Source: Centrapalus pauciflorus
Taxonomy: Eukaryota; Streptophyta; Magnoliopsida; Asterales; Asteraceae
DNA: 64,000 bases
Assembly: GCA_020465985.1 (NCBI GenBank)
Contig: JAANYP010006656.1
Span: forward strand, 372,001-436,000
Reading direction: 5' to 3'
The translations under genes were made by a program, and so were the position numbers. Shown here in pieces: positions 46,224 to 59,572 of this stretch. The notes under the pieces were generated by a model that saw nothing but the letters and a program-made list of their open reading frames with translations, ran no database searches and was not told the origin of the DNA. Positions within the stretch are counted from its first letter, which is position 1; the number at the start of each line of letters is the position of its first letter.

Positions 46224-48603
46224 AATCCTCGCTTCTTACTTCTCAACCTCATTCCCGTCTAAGAATGAGTTCACATTATCATCCATGTCCCTGTCGGGGA
46301 TCATAGATTTTCCATCAGGGAATCGGATTTTTTTTTACATTTTAAAATTTAATAATTTTAAAATGTAATAGTAATTTAGTAACAAAAATATGTAAATGAA
46401 TGTTAAAACAAATCAATTTAAATATTTTTTTGTTATTTACATATATTTAGTATTTTATAATTAAACAACAATAAAAAAATTTAGGTGAAAGACTAAACCT
46501 ATAAAAAGAAATAAAACAATGACATTTAAACTATACGAATACATGAAATTTGCTTATAAGTGTGTTCTTTTAAGATAACTAATAAGTATCATTTTTTACT
46601 TATGGACTACTTATTCGGTCAGCCAATAAACCCTACTGATTCCACAATCAGTGACGTAAAAAATTACTCCTTTTTTTCTCACAAACTGATGTAAAAAAAA
46701 AGACTCCCTTTTATTACATAGGTCTCAGCTAAGCAATAAAATCAACCATAGAGCTAAGAAAATACAAAATGTTACAAACCAAATTGTAATTTTGTTCAGG
46801 GGTACATGTTAACAATTGCTATTACATCATCATTTAATTCATATAAAAACAACTATCCAACTCTTAAAACTTCGTAACTGTTGATAAATACCACAAAATT
46901 GTAATGCTCTATGGGACTTCAAGCTTCAAGCAAGTTTGAACCTAAGAATGGGTCCAATCAGGGCTTTACATTAACCTGTAAAATATTAAGATGCAAGTAT
47001 AAGCATTGGTTGAGTATGTGGATTTAATAGCAAACAATGCATTATATACGCGAAATAACTTTAAGTCATTAGCAATTGGGCACTGCACTTTGTTGATGAG
47101 ACATAACCTATAATAATAGGATGATATCAAACCCAAAAAAACACATTTATGGGGATGTGCCACATACTAGACTAACTACCAGTTTAGTAACATGGGCAGT
47201 GACATCGGAATAAGCGAATAGAAATGATAGCAACGTGATCACAAAGCAAGAAATAACTGAAAGCATAATAAGCATGGTAAATATCTGAGATATGAAATGT
47301 GTTGCCTGACACCTTACTATGGTGTGTACAGTCACTCAGTCAAACTTTTACTATGAAGTCTAAATAAAATTGCAAATACATTATGTCTTATTTCATAATA
47401 TGTATGTAAAACAATTAAATCTATAACTCACAATCTTTAGGAAAATTGCAATTTGTTAGTAGTATTGAACCACCTCCTGAGTAATCAGGAAAACAAATGA
47501 AGATTTGACTTGATTTTTAAAATGGTAAACTTTATGTTTTTAACTGGCTTTAGCTTTTAGACATAGGTTTAATCAATTGTGTAACTTGTATTTTCATGAC
47601 AAAATCGAAGTTAAAGATATAGGCTTGTCTTAGTTTATAATAAATCAATAACTTAACTTCGGATGACAGGAAACTTTGGACTTACCTTCGGATTTTGGTT
47701 AGGTCTGAACTTCAAACTCACACTGATACTAGTGTGGTTTGAATTTGACCACTTGTGATTTCTTCTTGTTGGTATTATCTTATATACGAACTTCGGATCA
47801 TGTAGGATCTGAGATTGGCAAGTTCGAAGTTAGAGCTTGAACTTTTAGGTTGTTCTTACCTTGTTTTGTAGTTGGATTCTTGATTACCAACACTTGCATG
47901 CATGCAAGATTCCAACTATTTTCAAACTTTAATTTGGATTATTTCTATCGAACACTTAGCGAGCGAAAGTGAAGCCAAGAGCTTTCTAGCGAGAGAGAAG
48001 CAAATTCATGTAATATGAGAAATGGACATGCAGAAATCTCTGTTGATGAGTAATCAACAAATTTAAAAACGATTTGCCAATTCCACAAAAAACATGACAA
48101 CTTATTAACACTTTGGCATATTTACATGTTGTATCCCTTAAACTTAACTTTAACATATTCATAGATTTGATCCAAAACATTATATAACTTTTATTTATTA
48201 CAAACTTAACTAAAATAAAATTCCATTTTTAATTTAAATTAATGCTAAGTAAAAATAAGGATGTTACACATTTCATGTCAAGATTCACCAGATCACTATA
48301 GTTCACGTCGTATCAATATCCAACCATATTATCATAACTTTTCATTATAATCAAATACTTTTAAAATATCAAATCATATTTGACCATCAATATCATATTG
48401 TTTTATATGGCTGACCCAATATGTTCATGTGACGTTAGCAATAATACTATCATGTTGTGTATGCAATCATTTTTAATAAATTGATACACCCGAGTGGTAG
48501 CCTTTATTATTATTTTTTAAGAAAAACCTATATAAGACTGCAAATGTGATATGCCCTTTCCAAAACCAAGTTTTTTTAAAAAAAGTGTGTATCTATATAT
48601 ATA
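46224..48603. other. Intergenic sequence, no firm gene
   Basis: Possible minus-strand splice acceptor and short exon near 46900-46977 (TTTTACAG then VNVKP and a stop). Open stretches at 47147-47335 include SDVTAHVTKLVVSLVC. Neither is recognised, and they may be chance or gene relics. The sequence 47640-47850 repeats CTTCGGAT words. Confidence 0.25.
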
Positions 48604-48816
48604 TTGAAGGGTTTAATGGAAGTCAGTGTATCACAAGAGGCAGGTTAGTGACTTGGTGTACCACATGGGAAAAATAATGCATCACAATTCCTATGTAGTG
48701 CACTATCATTTCGTATGACGTCTTTTCTTCCAATGTGATGCGCTATATTTTTAATTGTGATGCATTTGAGCTCTTATGGTTGCAGAAGCATATGATTTTT
48801 CATTGAAGCTCATTTT
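48604..48816. mobile_element. Micron-like fold-back element, copy 5 (decayed)
   Basis: It starts GAAGGGTTTAATGGAAGTCA after a TA run and ends GATTTTTCATTGAAGCTCAT. Eroded AATGCATCAC / GATGCATTTG words remain inside. Confidence 0.55.
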
Positions 48817-49770
48817 ATAATTATATCAGCCTAGAAATCGGGCCAGACCAGTTCTCGACCATCTATAGTACCAACATACGATCCGAAGCATCCATTTTAT
48901 GGCAAAAGTGGACCACGTAATGGACCATCCATTAGTATTTCATAACATAACACCAAGCACAATTATTTGTAAAATATATTACTTTTTCATTTACTAGTTT
49001 ATAAACCCTGTATTAAATGTGTATGTTTAGTAACTTTTTGTTTTTTAAGATAATATAAGTAATTATCTACTTTTAACAAATAATTATTTTTACATATGTA
49101 AGGTTAAAATGTTATATTGTAGACCATAAATATATATCATTATACACATCCAAAAAACTAAAATGAAGTGATATATATAATATACAGAATTTTAATAAAT
49201 AAAAGTTTAATCACAACTATATAGCAAAATGATTATAAACAAATATTTTTTTAAATAATAAGAAAAATAAAAGTTAAGATAAATTTAATATTTATAATTC
49301 TTACATTTTAATCGTATATTTATTCATATTATTTATTAAATACGTGTCTACAAATAAATATTATATAATGGAAAATAAATTACCATAAACATTGCATTAA
49401 TTTTTAAAAATGAGGTCTGAGTATAATGTTGATAATTATCATCAATATAATATAATTTATAAAATAAAAATATTACTAGTATTTATTTTAAATGGATAAA
49501 TTTTAGAATTAAATAAAGTTTCATTTAAATAAATCTAATACATAAAATATGATTATTTATATTTAAAATAAAAAAATGAAGTGATACCAAATTACAGTAA
49601 TTGAAGAATAAATTATATATACATACAAATATCAAATGTGATTGACCAATGATAAATTTGTTACTTTAATCATATAATATTGTAATTGATTACGATAATA
49701 TGCGTATGTAAAATTTATGAAACTTAAATTGGAAAGTTGATTAGTGGCTTTTGGAAAGAATTAGAACAAC
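48817..49770. other. AT-rich intergenic sequence
   Basis: Very AT-rich with no gene or element ends recognised. Confidence 0.3.
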
Positions 49771-50273
49771 ATTTTGTGCATGTTTATTTCACAAAATCCT
49801 AAAAGAATATGTGAAACTGAGATGAAAATTTCATTCGTTTCTATGTTTGGTTGGCTAATGAAAAATGAAAGAGAATTCTCAATGACATAAAATTTTTCCT
49901 TTTACATTTTAATCTATTTTCTTACCTAATTTGCAAAGAATTAAGATTTCACCATAATACGTTTTTTCTAGTCAACACTACCTACAATATTGACCTTACG
50001 TCACCCACCCACACACTCACCTTACATAACCATACATCACTTACCCTACAACACCCATTATATCCTAATTAACCATACCCCACACCGCCTAGGGGTGTTA
50101 ATAAAAATTCGACTCCGAGAATTCAAAAATAAAAATTCAAAAATCGGATATACAAAATTTCGGATTCAGATAGTAAATTCCAAAATTTTGAATATTCAGA
50201 TTTTCGAAAATCCAAAAAAAAAAAAAATTTAAAAAAACTTTATATATCTTTAGTATTGGTTCTTTACATCATA

Positions 50274-50693
50274 CTAGTTTATTACCCGCGTAATACGCGG
50301 ATATTTTAATATATAATTGTTTATATTAATTATATATACAAATTAAAAATTAAAACATAAAAATATTAATTTTATTACAAAATAATACAAGAATTATATT
50401 ATTTTTATTTGACATAAGCTATAATTTTTTTACACTTCTAAATATATATTAATAATAATAAATTTTTGTATCATCTTTATACTTTCTATTATATTATAAT
50501 TATCAATTATAGAAATATAAATAATTTGTTTGAATTGCTTTTAAATCTTATTATATTATATATAAATTTAGAAAAATAAGATTTTTGTTATTATTTATTT
50601 TTCTTAGATTATGATTTGACACGTGTCAAATGCTGGTGATTACACATGACATCATGAGAAATAAGTAAAGTTACTCATTTATTATTATTTATA
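50274..50693 (-). mobile_element. Non-autonomous Helitron (5' end degenerate)
   Basis: The same minus-strand 3' end as the 40-kb copy: hairpin CCGCGTATTACGCGG then GTAATAAACTAG. Near the other end it shares GAGTAAC...TTTACTTATTTCTC and the palindrome GACACGTGTCAAAT. The TC start is mutated, so the right limit is approximate. Confidence 0.75.
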
Positions 50694-50960
50694 AATTATA
50701 AATAGGATCATGATATAACATTTAATTTTAAGTTTAGACATTAAGAAATTGTTTATAAACCAATTATATAATTTTAGATAAAACATTTTAGGTAAATTCA
50801 AGGTTAAATTAGAAAGTATTTAAAATCTTTTAATTATATTACTAATCTGTTAGTTTCTTTATAAAACAATTATATAAGTTAATTGATGAAGTTATATTGA
50901 ACAAAATGGGCTAGAATACAAAAGTTAGGAGGGAATGCACATGTCTTGAATTATTTTTTA

Positions 50961-50967
<7 letters not shown>

Positions 50968-51033
<66 letters not shown>
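50968..51033. repeat. (TA)n microsatellite
   Basis: About 65 bp of TA lying between two direct ~270-bp repeats. Confidence 0.95.
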
Positions 51034-51034
<1 letters not shown>

Positions 51035-52499
51035 TCATGTATTGTTATTTATAAATTGTAAATTATAAATAGGATCAACATGTAAAATTTAATTCGAAGT
51101 TTAAAAATAAAAAAATTGTTTTACAAATTAATTATAAAATTGTAGATTAAACATTTTAGGTAAATTAGAGGTTAAATTAGAAAGTATCTAAAATCATTTA
51201 ATTATATTAATAATCTTTTAGTTTTTATATAAAACAATTATATAAGTTAATTAAAAGAGTTATATTAGGCAAAATGAGCGGGAAAATAAAAATTAAGAGA
51301 GCTGAGAGAATGAAATGTGTCACAATCATATTTATTAAATAATATTGTATATATTTTAGTTTTTTTTAAATATTTTTTAGTCGTTTTTAGTCAAATAATT
51401 CCGGATACATTTAGGTTGTGATATATTCATATTTAATATGTATTTGGATATATGAAATTTGTATTTTATATATTTAAATATTTGATTTAATTCTAAAAAA
51501 ATAAAAAATATAAATTTTCGGATATTCCGATTCGGATAGCAAAAATCACTATCCGAAAGTTCGGATATCCGAAAATTATATATCCGGTTTTGGAACACCC
51601 CTAAGTCCACCCACCGTCCCACCCCATGCATCTCAAACTTATCCTCACTCATCACACCCACTCGACCTTGCCTCACCATATTCTCATCCCAATCCTACTA
51701 CCTATCCTGCCATACTAACTTATCTTATCTCATCCACCCTAACCTTTTCTTCACTGCCCAATCTAACCATATCCACCCCACCAACCAAACCATACTCTAC
51801 TCCGTTTTACCCTACCTACCGTACACTCATCCCTCTTATCTCGCTTTACACATTAAATAAAAAAATAATAAGGAATGAAGTTTAATATAATGAAATTTAA
51901 TTTAATTCATTTCCTTGCAGCTTTCAATTCATTTGACAGATTCTATTAATTCTGAAAATATTTTTGCGAATCAAACGTTTATTTAAAAATGTGCAGGACA
52001 ACCTGTTTAAAGTGTTTGATTAGATGAATTATTCAACAAACCATATACGATCTCAAATCTTAAGCTTTAGTTATGTATATATAAATATTTGAATTAAAAC
52101 TTTTTTTTATTAAATCTGGAATGTTACTGTCATAATATGATAGCATTTCATACATAATAAAAAATATTTAGAGAATTGATTGATATTTTTCTTCGCCTAT
52201 TTCACGAGACCCATGACAGTTAATCCCCTAAACACCGTGGGCCTAAATTTCTCTCCATCACCGGGGGTGCCTTTTTTTATTAATTTCTTTCCTACTGCAT
52301 TTATTTCACAACAATAAAATTAAAATAACAACAACAATAATAATAAATGAAAATTACAAACATAAACTTCAATCTTACGGTTCAAGATTCTTCAATATCC
52401 CCTTCTTATTATCTCAGCTTTTTAAAGAATTCCTTCCCATACTGGGTGTACGTTTTCTTTAGAAATTCAATTTATCAACTAAAGCAAAGGAATTATTTG

Positions 52500-53508
52500 A
52501 TATAGTTTTTCGATAAAGAAAAAAAGTGAAGAAAAGACTGAAGCTTTATTTGATTCTTCTTTGTTGGATCAAAAGTTTTTGAATGGAGTTGTGATTGAAA
52601 CTGAAGATGGGTACTGATTTTCATGTGCGATGTTTCCTCAATTTCTGTTGCCATAAAGAAAGGTAACTATTTTCCTTTACTGGTATATAATTTTTTAAGT
52701 TTTGTGGGTACTGATTGAATTAGGTGTTCTTGGAATTTCAATAATGGTTTAGGGTTTTGTGGTTTGTTTTAAATTTATTTTCAGGGTCTGAATTAATCGG
52801 ATTTTGTAGTTTTGTTGATGGATTTACTATATTAGCTATCAGAAATTGGAAATTTCTCATTGGGTACTTTGAATATTACTAGATCTTTTGAATTTCAAGT
52901 CATTTTTTAATGATTATTGTTTCAGTTGAATTTACATATTTCTGTATTACTTGATGTTAATTGAATTTGCAGAATTGGGTATTCTTGCAAGTTTAAATTG
53001 AATTCGTTAACTATATACATGCAGAAATTTGTTCAGGGTTTTGTGGGCAGTTTTAATGATTTTCTTGATGGATTTATTATTTTAGCGATGGAAATTGGGA
53101 ACTCCTAATTCGTCCTTTTTAATTGTTCCAAGAAGATCTTTCCATTCAGGTCGATCAACTGTATTCACATATATTTGTGTTAGTTGTAATTTTTCTTAAT
53201 TGGGTGTTCTTGGAACTGCTATTTGAATTCTATCAACTTTATATTCAGAAATTTGTTGAACTAGGGTTTTCTGGGATTGAATTCTGCAGATTTTGTGGTT
53301 TTTCAGTTATGGGAAATCGGGAACCTGATCTTTCTAAGTGCAAGTCAACTGTTGTGTTATTGTTCAATTAAATTCATGCACTTATACATCTTTCAGTGTT
53401 AATCCATGTTAAATTTATTGTTTAATAAGAATTATACTTGAAACATTGGATATTCGTATTTGATATATTTAAGGTTATTATTGTTCTTTTTTTTTTTTTG
53501 GGTTAAAG
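52500..53508 (+). promoter_or_regulatory. 5'UTR exon and 5'UTR intron of the NPGR2-like gene
   Basis: A probable non-coding exon ends AAAGAAAG at 52662, followed by GTAACT. The acceptor is the T-rich run ending GGGTTAAAG at 53508, 24 bases before the coding start. The leader contains short upstream ATGs (for example ATGGAGTTGTGA). Introns in 5'UTRs often raise expression in plants; that effect here is inference. Confidence 0.6.
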
Positions 53509-53532
53509 ATTTCTTGAGGGTGGAAAGACAGT

Positions 53533-56481
53533 ATGAGGAATCGGAATCGGATCAAAAAGCGAAATAGTAGAATAATAAACCAGAAGTTTGGAAAACTCGT
53601 GCAGTGTCTGTGCTCGGGTGAACAATCACATAGCGCAAATGAGATGATCCCTTCATCAGAATCACTAGCAGAGAAGGATTATTCGGCAAGTGTTTACTCT
53701 TCTCAAGCAGCAGGAGAAAACAATAAGAAACCAGATACCGGCAGTATTGAAGAAGCAGAATTATCACTTCGCGAAAGTGGTTCTCTGAATTACGAGGTCA
53801 GTTTTGCAGCCCCCTCCCCCTTCCCATTTCAAATCAATAAATCTTCAGAAACCAGATTGTTTTGGCTATAAATAATCAGAAAATCAATACCCAAACACTC
53901 AAATAGTATTACAGTTGAGTTGATTATCTGATCGTTATACAGGAAGCACGGGCATTGCTAGGAAGATTCGAGTACCAAAAAGGAAACATAGAAGCCGCTC
54001 TTCATGTCTTTGAAGGGATAGATATAGCTAGCATTACACCAAAGATCAAAATTAGTCTTGCTAAAAGAGGGGAGCCCTTTAACAAACGTTCCCAGAGCTA
54101 TGCTGCTCCACCGCTATCTCTACACGCTCTCAGTTTACTTCTTGAAGCAATCTATCTGAAGTCGAAATCGTTGCAGATTCTTGGGCGCTATAAAGGTATT
54201 CATTTTATTCTATATTCTAATTTTCCCATCACCCATTTGTGTTGTTATAGGTTCTTTTTACCAAAAAAGACAGTCTTGAGATTTTATGATTTGGTATGCG
54301 AGGATAGTCATGTTTTCGGTATAATTCTGGTCTTAGTTATTACAGGGGAGATAATTGTAATAACAACGTACTCTCCCCTCATTTCGCGTTTGGTCATTAG
54401 ACTTTGAAATTTGTTACTAAAACCACTGGTATGACAAAATGGTTTTGAAAGTTGAATGTTCTGGTGATGATTTTGAAAGTCCAATGACCAAATCAGAAAT
54501 GAAGTCAAAGTTTGTTGCTGTTTATTGCAATTTGCTGGTTACTATAGCTCTTCACCTTGTGTTGACTCTTACTTCTGTGTTAATACTTTTGCAGAAGCTG
54601 CTCAATCATGCAAAGTTATACTTGATATTGTTGAATCATCATTACCGGAAGGCTTGCCTGAAAGCTTTGGAAACGAGTGTAAATTGCAGGAGACTGTGAA
54701 TAACGCAGTCGAATTGCTTCCAGAGTTATGCCAACTTGCGGAATCACCTCATGAAGCAATATTGTCATTCCGACGTGCCCTCCTCCATCACTGGAACCTC
54801 AATGAAGAAACGACTGCGAAAATCGAGAAGGAGTTTGCTGTTTTTCTCCTTTACAGCGGCGGCAAAGAAGCTACTCCTCCTAATCTCCGATCCCAAATGG
54901 ATGGTGCGTTTGTACCAAGAAATAACGTCGAAGAAGCGATTCTTCTTTTGATGATTTTACTAAGAAAAGTTAATTTAAAGAAAATCAAATGGGACCCATC
55001 CATGTTTGATCATCTTTCATATGCGTTGTCGATTTCCGGTGGACTCGGGGCTCTCAGTAAGCAATTGGAAGAATTGCTTCCTTCGGTTATCGACAGGAAA
55101 GAACGGTACTTCCTTTTATCTCTTTGTTACTATGAACAAGGTGACGGTTCGTCTGCTTTGAATCTACTGAGGCATGTATATAAACACGATGATCCGGATT
55201 GCGTGCTGGCTTTACTAATAGCAACAAAGATTTGTGGGGAAAACCCCGGTTGTGTGGAAGAAGGCCTCGGTCTTGCTAAAAGAACTATTCATTCATTGGA
55301 AAATAGATGCGATGAGATGGTTGGAGTCGCGTATTCTTTGTTGGGTAATGCACTTTCGGCACATTCTAGATCGGCTTTGACCGATTCCGAAAGATTCGAA
55401 AGACAATCGGAGGCAATCCAGTCTTTAGAAACGGCAGGGAGGTTGACCCGGATGAAGGACTCGAGGATCATCTATGATCTGAGTTTAGAAAATGCCGATC
55501 AGAGGAAATTGGATGCTGCTCTGAGTCAGGCGAAACATTTGATTAAACTGGAAGGCGGCGGGTCTCGTGTTCGAAGTTGGTTGCTATTGGCAAGAATATT
55601 GTCGGGACAGAAGCGGTATCTGGACGGTGAAACGATTATCAATGCCGCTTTAGATCAAACGGGGAAATGGGATCAGGGAGAATTGTTGAGAACAAAAGCG
55701 AAGCTCCAAATGGTTCAGGGTCAAGTAAAAAATGCCATCGAGACGTATACACAGCTTCTTGCGCTTCTTCAAGTTCAGAATAAAAGTTTTCGAACACAGA
55801 AGAAGAATCGCGAGGTAATTTTCGCTACTTTTTATTAGTTACTGCCAAGAATTTCTTCCGTAAACAAATTAGCAACGTACTTTCACTTCATTCCTAATTT
55901 GGTCACTGGAGCCATTGACCTTTTGTGTTTGACTTTTCTGTAGGCTGGTGCAAAACATCACAAAGATTTGGAAATAAAAACATGGCATGATTTGGCTATG
56001 GTGTATATAAGTTTATCTCAATGGCGTGATGCCGAGGCTTGTTTTTCTAAATCCGAGGCTATTGATTACTTCTCATCGGCACGATGGCACATCACTGGTA
56101 CGTTATTTTTTTTGTACGCAAAATCCTGTAGAATTACTTACAGCGGTCATTTGCCTTGTTTTAGGATGGTTCTACGAAGCAAAGGGTCTGGAGAAAGAAG
56201 CTCTAAAAGCTTACGAAAACGCTCTAGACGTTGATCCTGGTCACGTGCAAAGCCTTGTTTCCATGGCATTGGTTCTCAGACGGCTTGGTGGCGTGTGTGG
56301 ACCAGTGGTCAGGAGTTTCTTAACGGAAGCATTGCGGCACGACAGAATGAGCTCTTCGGCTTGGTATAATCTTGGCCACTTTTACAAAGCGGAGGGTCCC
56401 GTGTTTATAAAGGAAGCTGCTGACTGTTTCGAGGCTGCGGCTGTACTCAAGGAAACAGAACCGATCGAGCCGTTCAGATGA
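53533..56481 (+). CDS. NPGR2-like tetratricopeptide-repeat protein, complete (735 aa)
   Basis: Coding exons are 53533-53796, 53943-54195, 54595-55814, 55944-56097 and 56165-56481; all phases agree and splice sites are GT-AG. The protein matches the NO POLLEN GERMINATION-RELATED family, TPR proteins that bind calmodulin and act with PI4-kinase at the plasma membrane. Landmarks: basic N-terminus with VQCLCSGEQ, then KPDTGSIEEAELSLRESGSL, EARALLGRFEYQKGNIEAAL, NLRSQMDGAFVPRNNVEEAI, KNAIETYTQLLALLQVQNKS. C-terminal TPRs are LAMVYISLSQWRDAEACFSK, YENALDVDPGHVQSLVSMAL and SSAWYNLGHFYKAEGPVFIK, ending EPIEPFR. The early CSGEQ and GSIEEAE match NPGR2 better than NPG1. Size agrees with the family. The usual calmodulin-binding basic region is plausible but not proven here. 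Confidence 0.95.
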
Positions 56482-56686
56482 TCATAAATGGTACATTTGT
56501 CGATTCAAGTAAAGTACATATAACAAACAGGTGTAATCTTTAGAGAAATAATTGAATTTGTACCATGAATATTACAATTGAAGAAGAGGAATTTCTCACT
56601 TGAATGGGATCTCATTGCCCTTTTTCGCTTTCAAGATGTCGTTTCTCATTATGTGTGTTCAAGTTGGTTTTGCGGTAGGGGCGTGT

Positions 56687-57138
56687 AAAATAACTGAAAC
56701 CAAATAATCCACCCGAACCGGGTCGGGTTATTTGGTTTTGTTAATCGGGTTAAATGGTATCCGAATAATAATTTCGGTTTGGGAATCAGGTAGAATTCAT
56801 GTTTATTCGGGACCCAACTAACCTGAAAACCCGTTTAAATTTTAAATTCCTAGTTTTAATTAGAATTAAAAAATGTTCATGTATAAAAATGTAAAGATTT
56901 AAATACCCAAGTTTGATACCCAAACCATTTCACCGTGTCCACAAATTACCCAACCCATTTAAACTAATTTGTAAAGTATTTCATTTTTTATATCAAAACC
57001 AAATAACCCGTTACCCAAACCGAGTAACTCGATACCTATTTAACCCGAAACCGATTAACACGTCTCCTTATTTGGTTTGGGTTTGGCCAGAGTACCCACA
57101 AGTCGATACCCATTTAACCCGCCCAAATAACACACCCA
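56687..57138. mobile_element. AGGGGCGTGTAAAA-type element
   Basis: It starts AGGGGCGTGTAAAATAACTG and ends near AACACACCCAGT. Halves are full of CCGAATAA/GGTTATTTGG words in opposite senses. It is the same general family as 45609-46223, downstream of the NPGR2-like gene. Confidence 0.6.
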
Positions 57139-57513
57139 GTTACAAATTAGGGTAACGGGTTATTTGGTTTTGATATAAAAAATGAAATACTTTACAAATT
57201 AGGGTTGTGTGGAACTCGGGACTGAACACCCGGGACGGACTCGCTTGCTGCGGACTTATCGCTCGTCCGGGACGGACTCGCTTGCTGCTGGTTTTTGTCG
57301 ATCTGCAACTCGCCCGACAAGCCGAAACCGGTATCATCCGGTTTTGTTTTCGTTTCTCGTTTATTATTATTATTATTTTTATATTGGCAAAAACTGGGAT
57401 TGAATAAAAACGGCACCATTCGATTTTTTATTTCAATTCTTACTATTATTTTAATTTGGTCCATCATGTTTGGTTTGACGGTTGCACACTTGCACGTTCT
57501 AAGAATATATCTA
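57139..57513. other. Intergenic sequence with a short GC-rich direct repeat
   Basis: CCGGGACGGACTCGCTTGCT occurs twice (57230-57251 and 57267-57288) in a GC-rich island within AT-rich surroundings. The rest is featureless. Confidence 0.4.
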
Positions 57514-57649
57514 TCTATTCTATTAAATTAGTAACTAATTATTATTATTATTTTAATGAATATATTAACTTTTTTAATTTTAAGTATATATAGTTTTAAG
57601 AAAAATATATCTATTACAATTTTCGTGTAATACACGGTTAACAAGCTAG
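57514..57649 (+). mobile_element. Very short Helitron, 136 bp
   Basis: It starts TCTATTCTATTAAATTAGTA and ends with hairpin CGTGTAATACACG, GTTAACAAG, then CTAG, between host A and T. The start and end parallel the 40-kb Helitron. It is a mini, non-coding derivative. Confidence 0.8.
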
Positions 57650-58072
57650 TAATATAAATGATAAAATAAAACTTAAAATTTGGCTTGAAGCACGTTATTC
57701 ATGTTAAGATTTGGCTTGAAGCACGTTACTTTTGGATATAATTTTCCGTTTTTGTCTTTTTTTTTTGTAAATTAAAAAAAAAAAGCAAATTATCAATATA
57801 TTTTTTTACAAACGTCGTTACTCTTCGTTAAACCATTTGGTGGTTGTTTGTCTACCTCTTAATGGAATCATTACTTCTTAACGGAATCATTAAGAAGTCA
57901 TTCAAATATAAAATAATTCCAGTAAGAGGTAAACAAATATAAACTTAGAAGCAAACACGAACGCAATTGACATATTTTATTATTTTATATATAATATCTA
58001 ACATTTTTGTTTTTCTATTAAATTTTTTAATATATTATATTTTATAAAAATTCAGATTTATCATTACGATAA

Positions 58073-59572
58073 ATCTGAATTTGGATATGGTCCCTGAACT
58101 TGGATATGGTCCCTGAACTTTCAATTTTGCAAAAACGGTCCTTATTTTCATAGTTTGTTTGCAATTTTGGTCCCTCAACCTATTAACTTTTCTAATATGA
58201 CCAAATTACCCTTATTTTGATGCAAACTATAGAGACCATTTCTACAATTAATTTTTTTGACTCTTTTTTATTCTTAATTAAATAAATTATTTTTTAGTGT
58301 TACTTAAATTTTATAAACTATAAAAAAAGAAAAAATTATTTAATTATTTATGTTGGTTCATAAATAATTTAGATATTTTTAGTCTTGATTAATTATTTAA
58401 TTTACAATAATCAAAGTGTAAACCAATCATAATTTATAATAAAAAAAATCATTTATGTTTAGAAACTATTTTCTAGAGGTTTCGTATATAAAATATTATA
58501 AAAATATTTGACTCTATAATTATTTATGTTGTTTCATAAATTTATAATAAAAATATGTTTGTTGTTCAAATATATTTTACTTTCTTCTTAAATAAAATCG
58601 GCTAAAAGATTCTATTTTATAATTCGTTCACATTTGTATCAAAGCAAGGTGATAATGACAAAGGTGTTGATTTAATCAGATTAAAATGAAAAGTCAAATT
58701 GAAAGACGAAAAAAGATTAATAACCTATTTATATTTCTTGATTTTTATGTAAAGGTCTAACAAACCAAAGTTTGATTATTAAAGTTGTTAATCATGAATC
58801 TTAAAAATGTTATATGGACCTAAAATTTTAAATCGTTTTTGGTGTCAATTAAAATTAAAACGATAAAATAATTGATACGTTAAATAAAAAAATTTGAGTT
58901 GTATAAGACCATTTGAAAGTTTTTTTTAACTCGGTCAAATTAAACGTTGAATTTTTATTTATTTAAGTTCTTTAATATTTTTAACTTTAATTAAACTGTT
59001 GGCTCATAAATAATTTTTTTTTATAATTTGTTAAAGTTAATTAACTCTAAAAATAAAGTAGAGTGAATTATATAAATGATCTTTGTGGTTTGATCAACAT
59101 AAATATTTTTTATTATAAATGTATAAACCAATATAAATAATTATAGAGAAAAAATTTCTTATTTATGAAACCTATAAAAAATAATTTTTAAACATAAATG
59201 ATTTTTTCGATTATAAATTTTGATTGGTTTACATTTTGTTTATAGTAAATTAAAAACTAATTAAGACTAAAAATATCTAAATCATTTATGAACCAACATA
59301 AATATTTAATAATTCTTTTCTATTTTTTATAGTTTATTAAATTTAAATAACACTAAAAAATAATTTATTTAATTAAGAATAAAGAAGTGTTAAAAAATTA
59401 ATTGTAAAAATGGTTCCTATATCAAAATAAGGGTAATTTGGTCATATTAGAAAAGTTAATAGGTTGAGGGACCAAAATTGCAAACAAACTATAAAATTAA
59501 GGACCGATTCTGCAAAATTGAAAGTTCAGAGACCAAATCCAAAATTTAAGACAAACCACAGGGACCATTTTT
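58073..59572. mobile_element. Long-TIR element, about 1.5 kb
   Basis: The left arm (58073 to about 58560) and right arm (about 59110 to 59572) are inverse over nearly 500 bp. Shared words are GGTCCCTGAACTTTCAATTT, GGTCCCTCAACCTATTAACT, ATATGACCAAATTACCCTTA and ATTATTTATGTTGGTTCATA. The left end has a small tandem duplication (GGATATGGTCCCTGAACTT twice). There is no transposase. Very long arms suggest a Mutator-like or fold-back type. Confidence 0.8.

Larger units (their letters stand above)
50092..51604. mobile_element. AGGGGTGTTAATA-type TIR element, about 1.5 kb
   Basis: It starts AGGGGTGTTAATAAAAATTC and ends TTTGGAACACCCCT, inverse ends. Both flanks carry the CCTA/CTAAG context. It contains a Helitron (50274-~50693), two direct ~270-bp repeats (about 50690-50965 and 51045-51330) and a (TA)n tract between them. 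Confidence 0.65.
49980..51830. mobile_element. C-rich MITE relative, split by a nested TIR element
   Basis: C-rich, G-poor CACCC/CTACC tracts at 49980-50091 and 51605-51830 are two halves of the kind of tract found in the MITE at 36457-37137. They are separated by the AGGGGTGTT element. The outer ends of the host MITE (about 49760 and 51990) are not clear. Confidence 0.5.

Noticed and set aside
46966..47335. Possible exons on the minus strand
   Set aside because: No recognisable protein and no consistent splice chain; kept only as an intergenic note.
54308..54699. Frames inside and across intron 2 of the NPGR2-like gene
   Set aside because: They overlap the intron and the true exon in other frames; splice sites and protein similarity fix the real reading frame.
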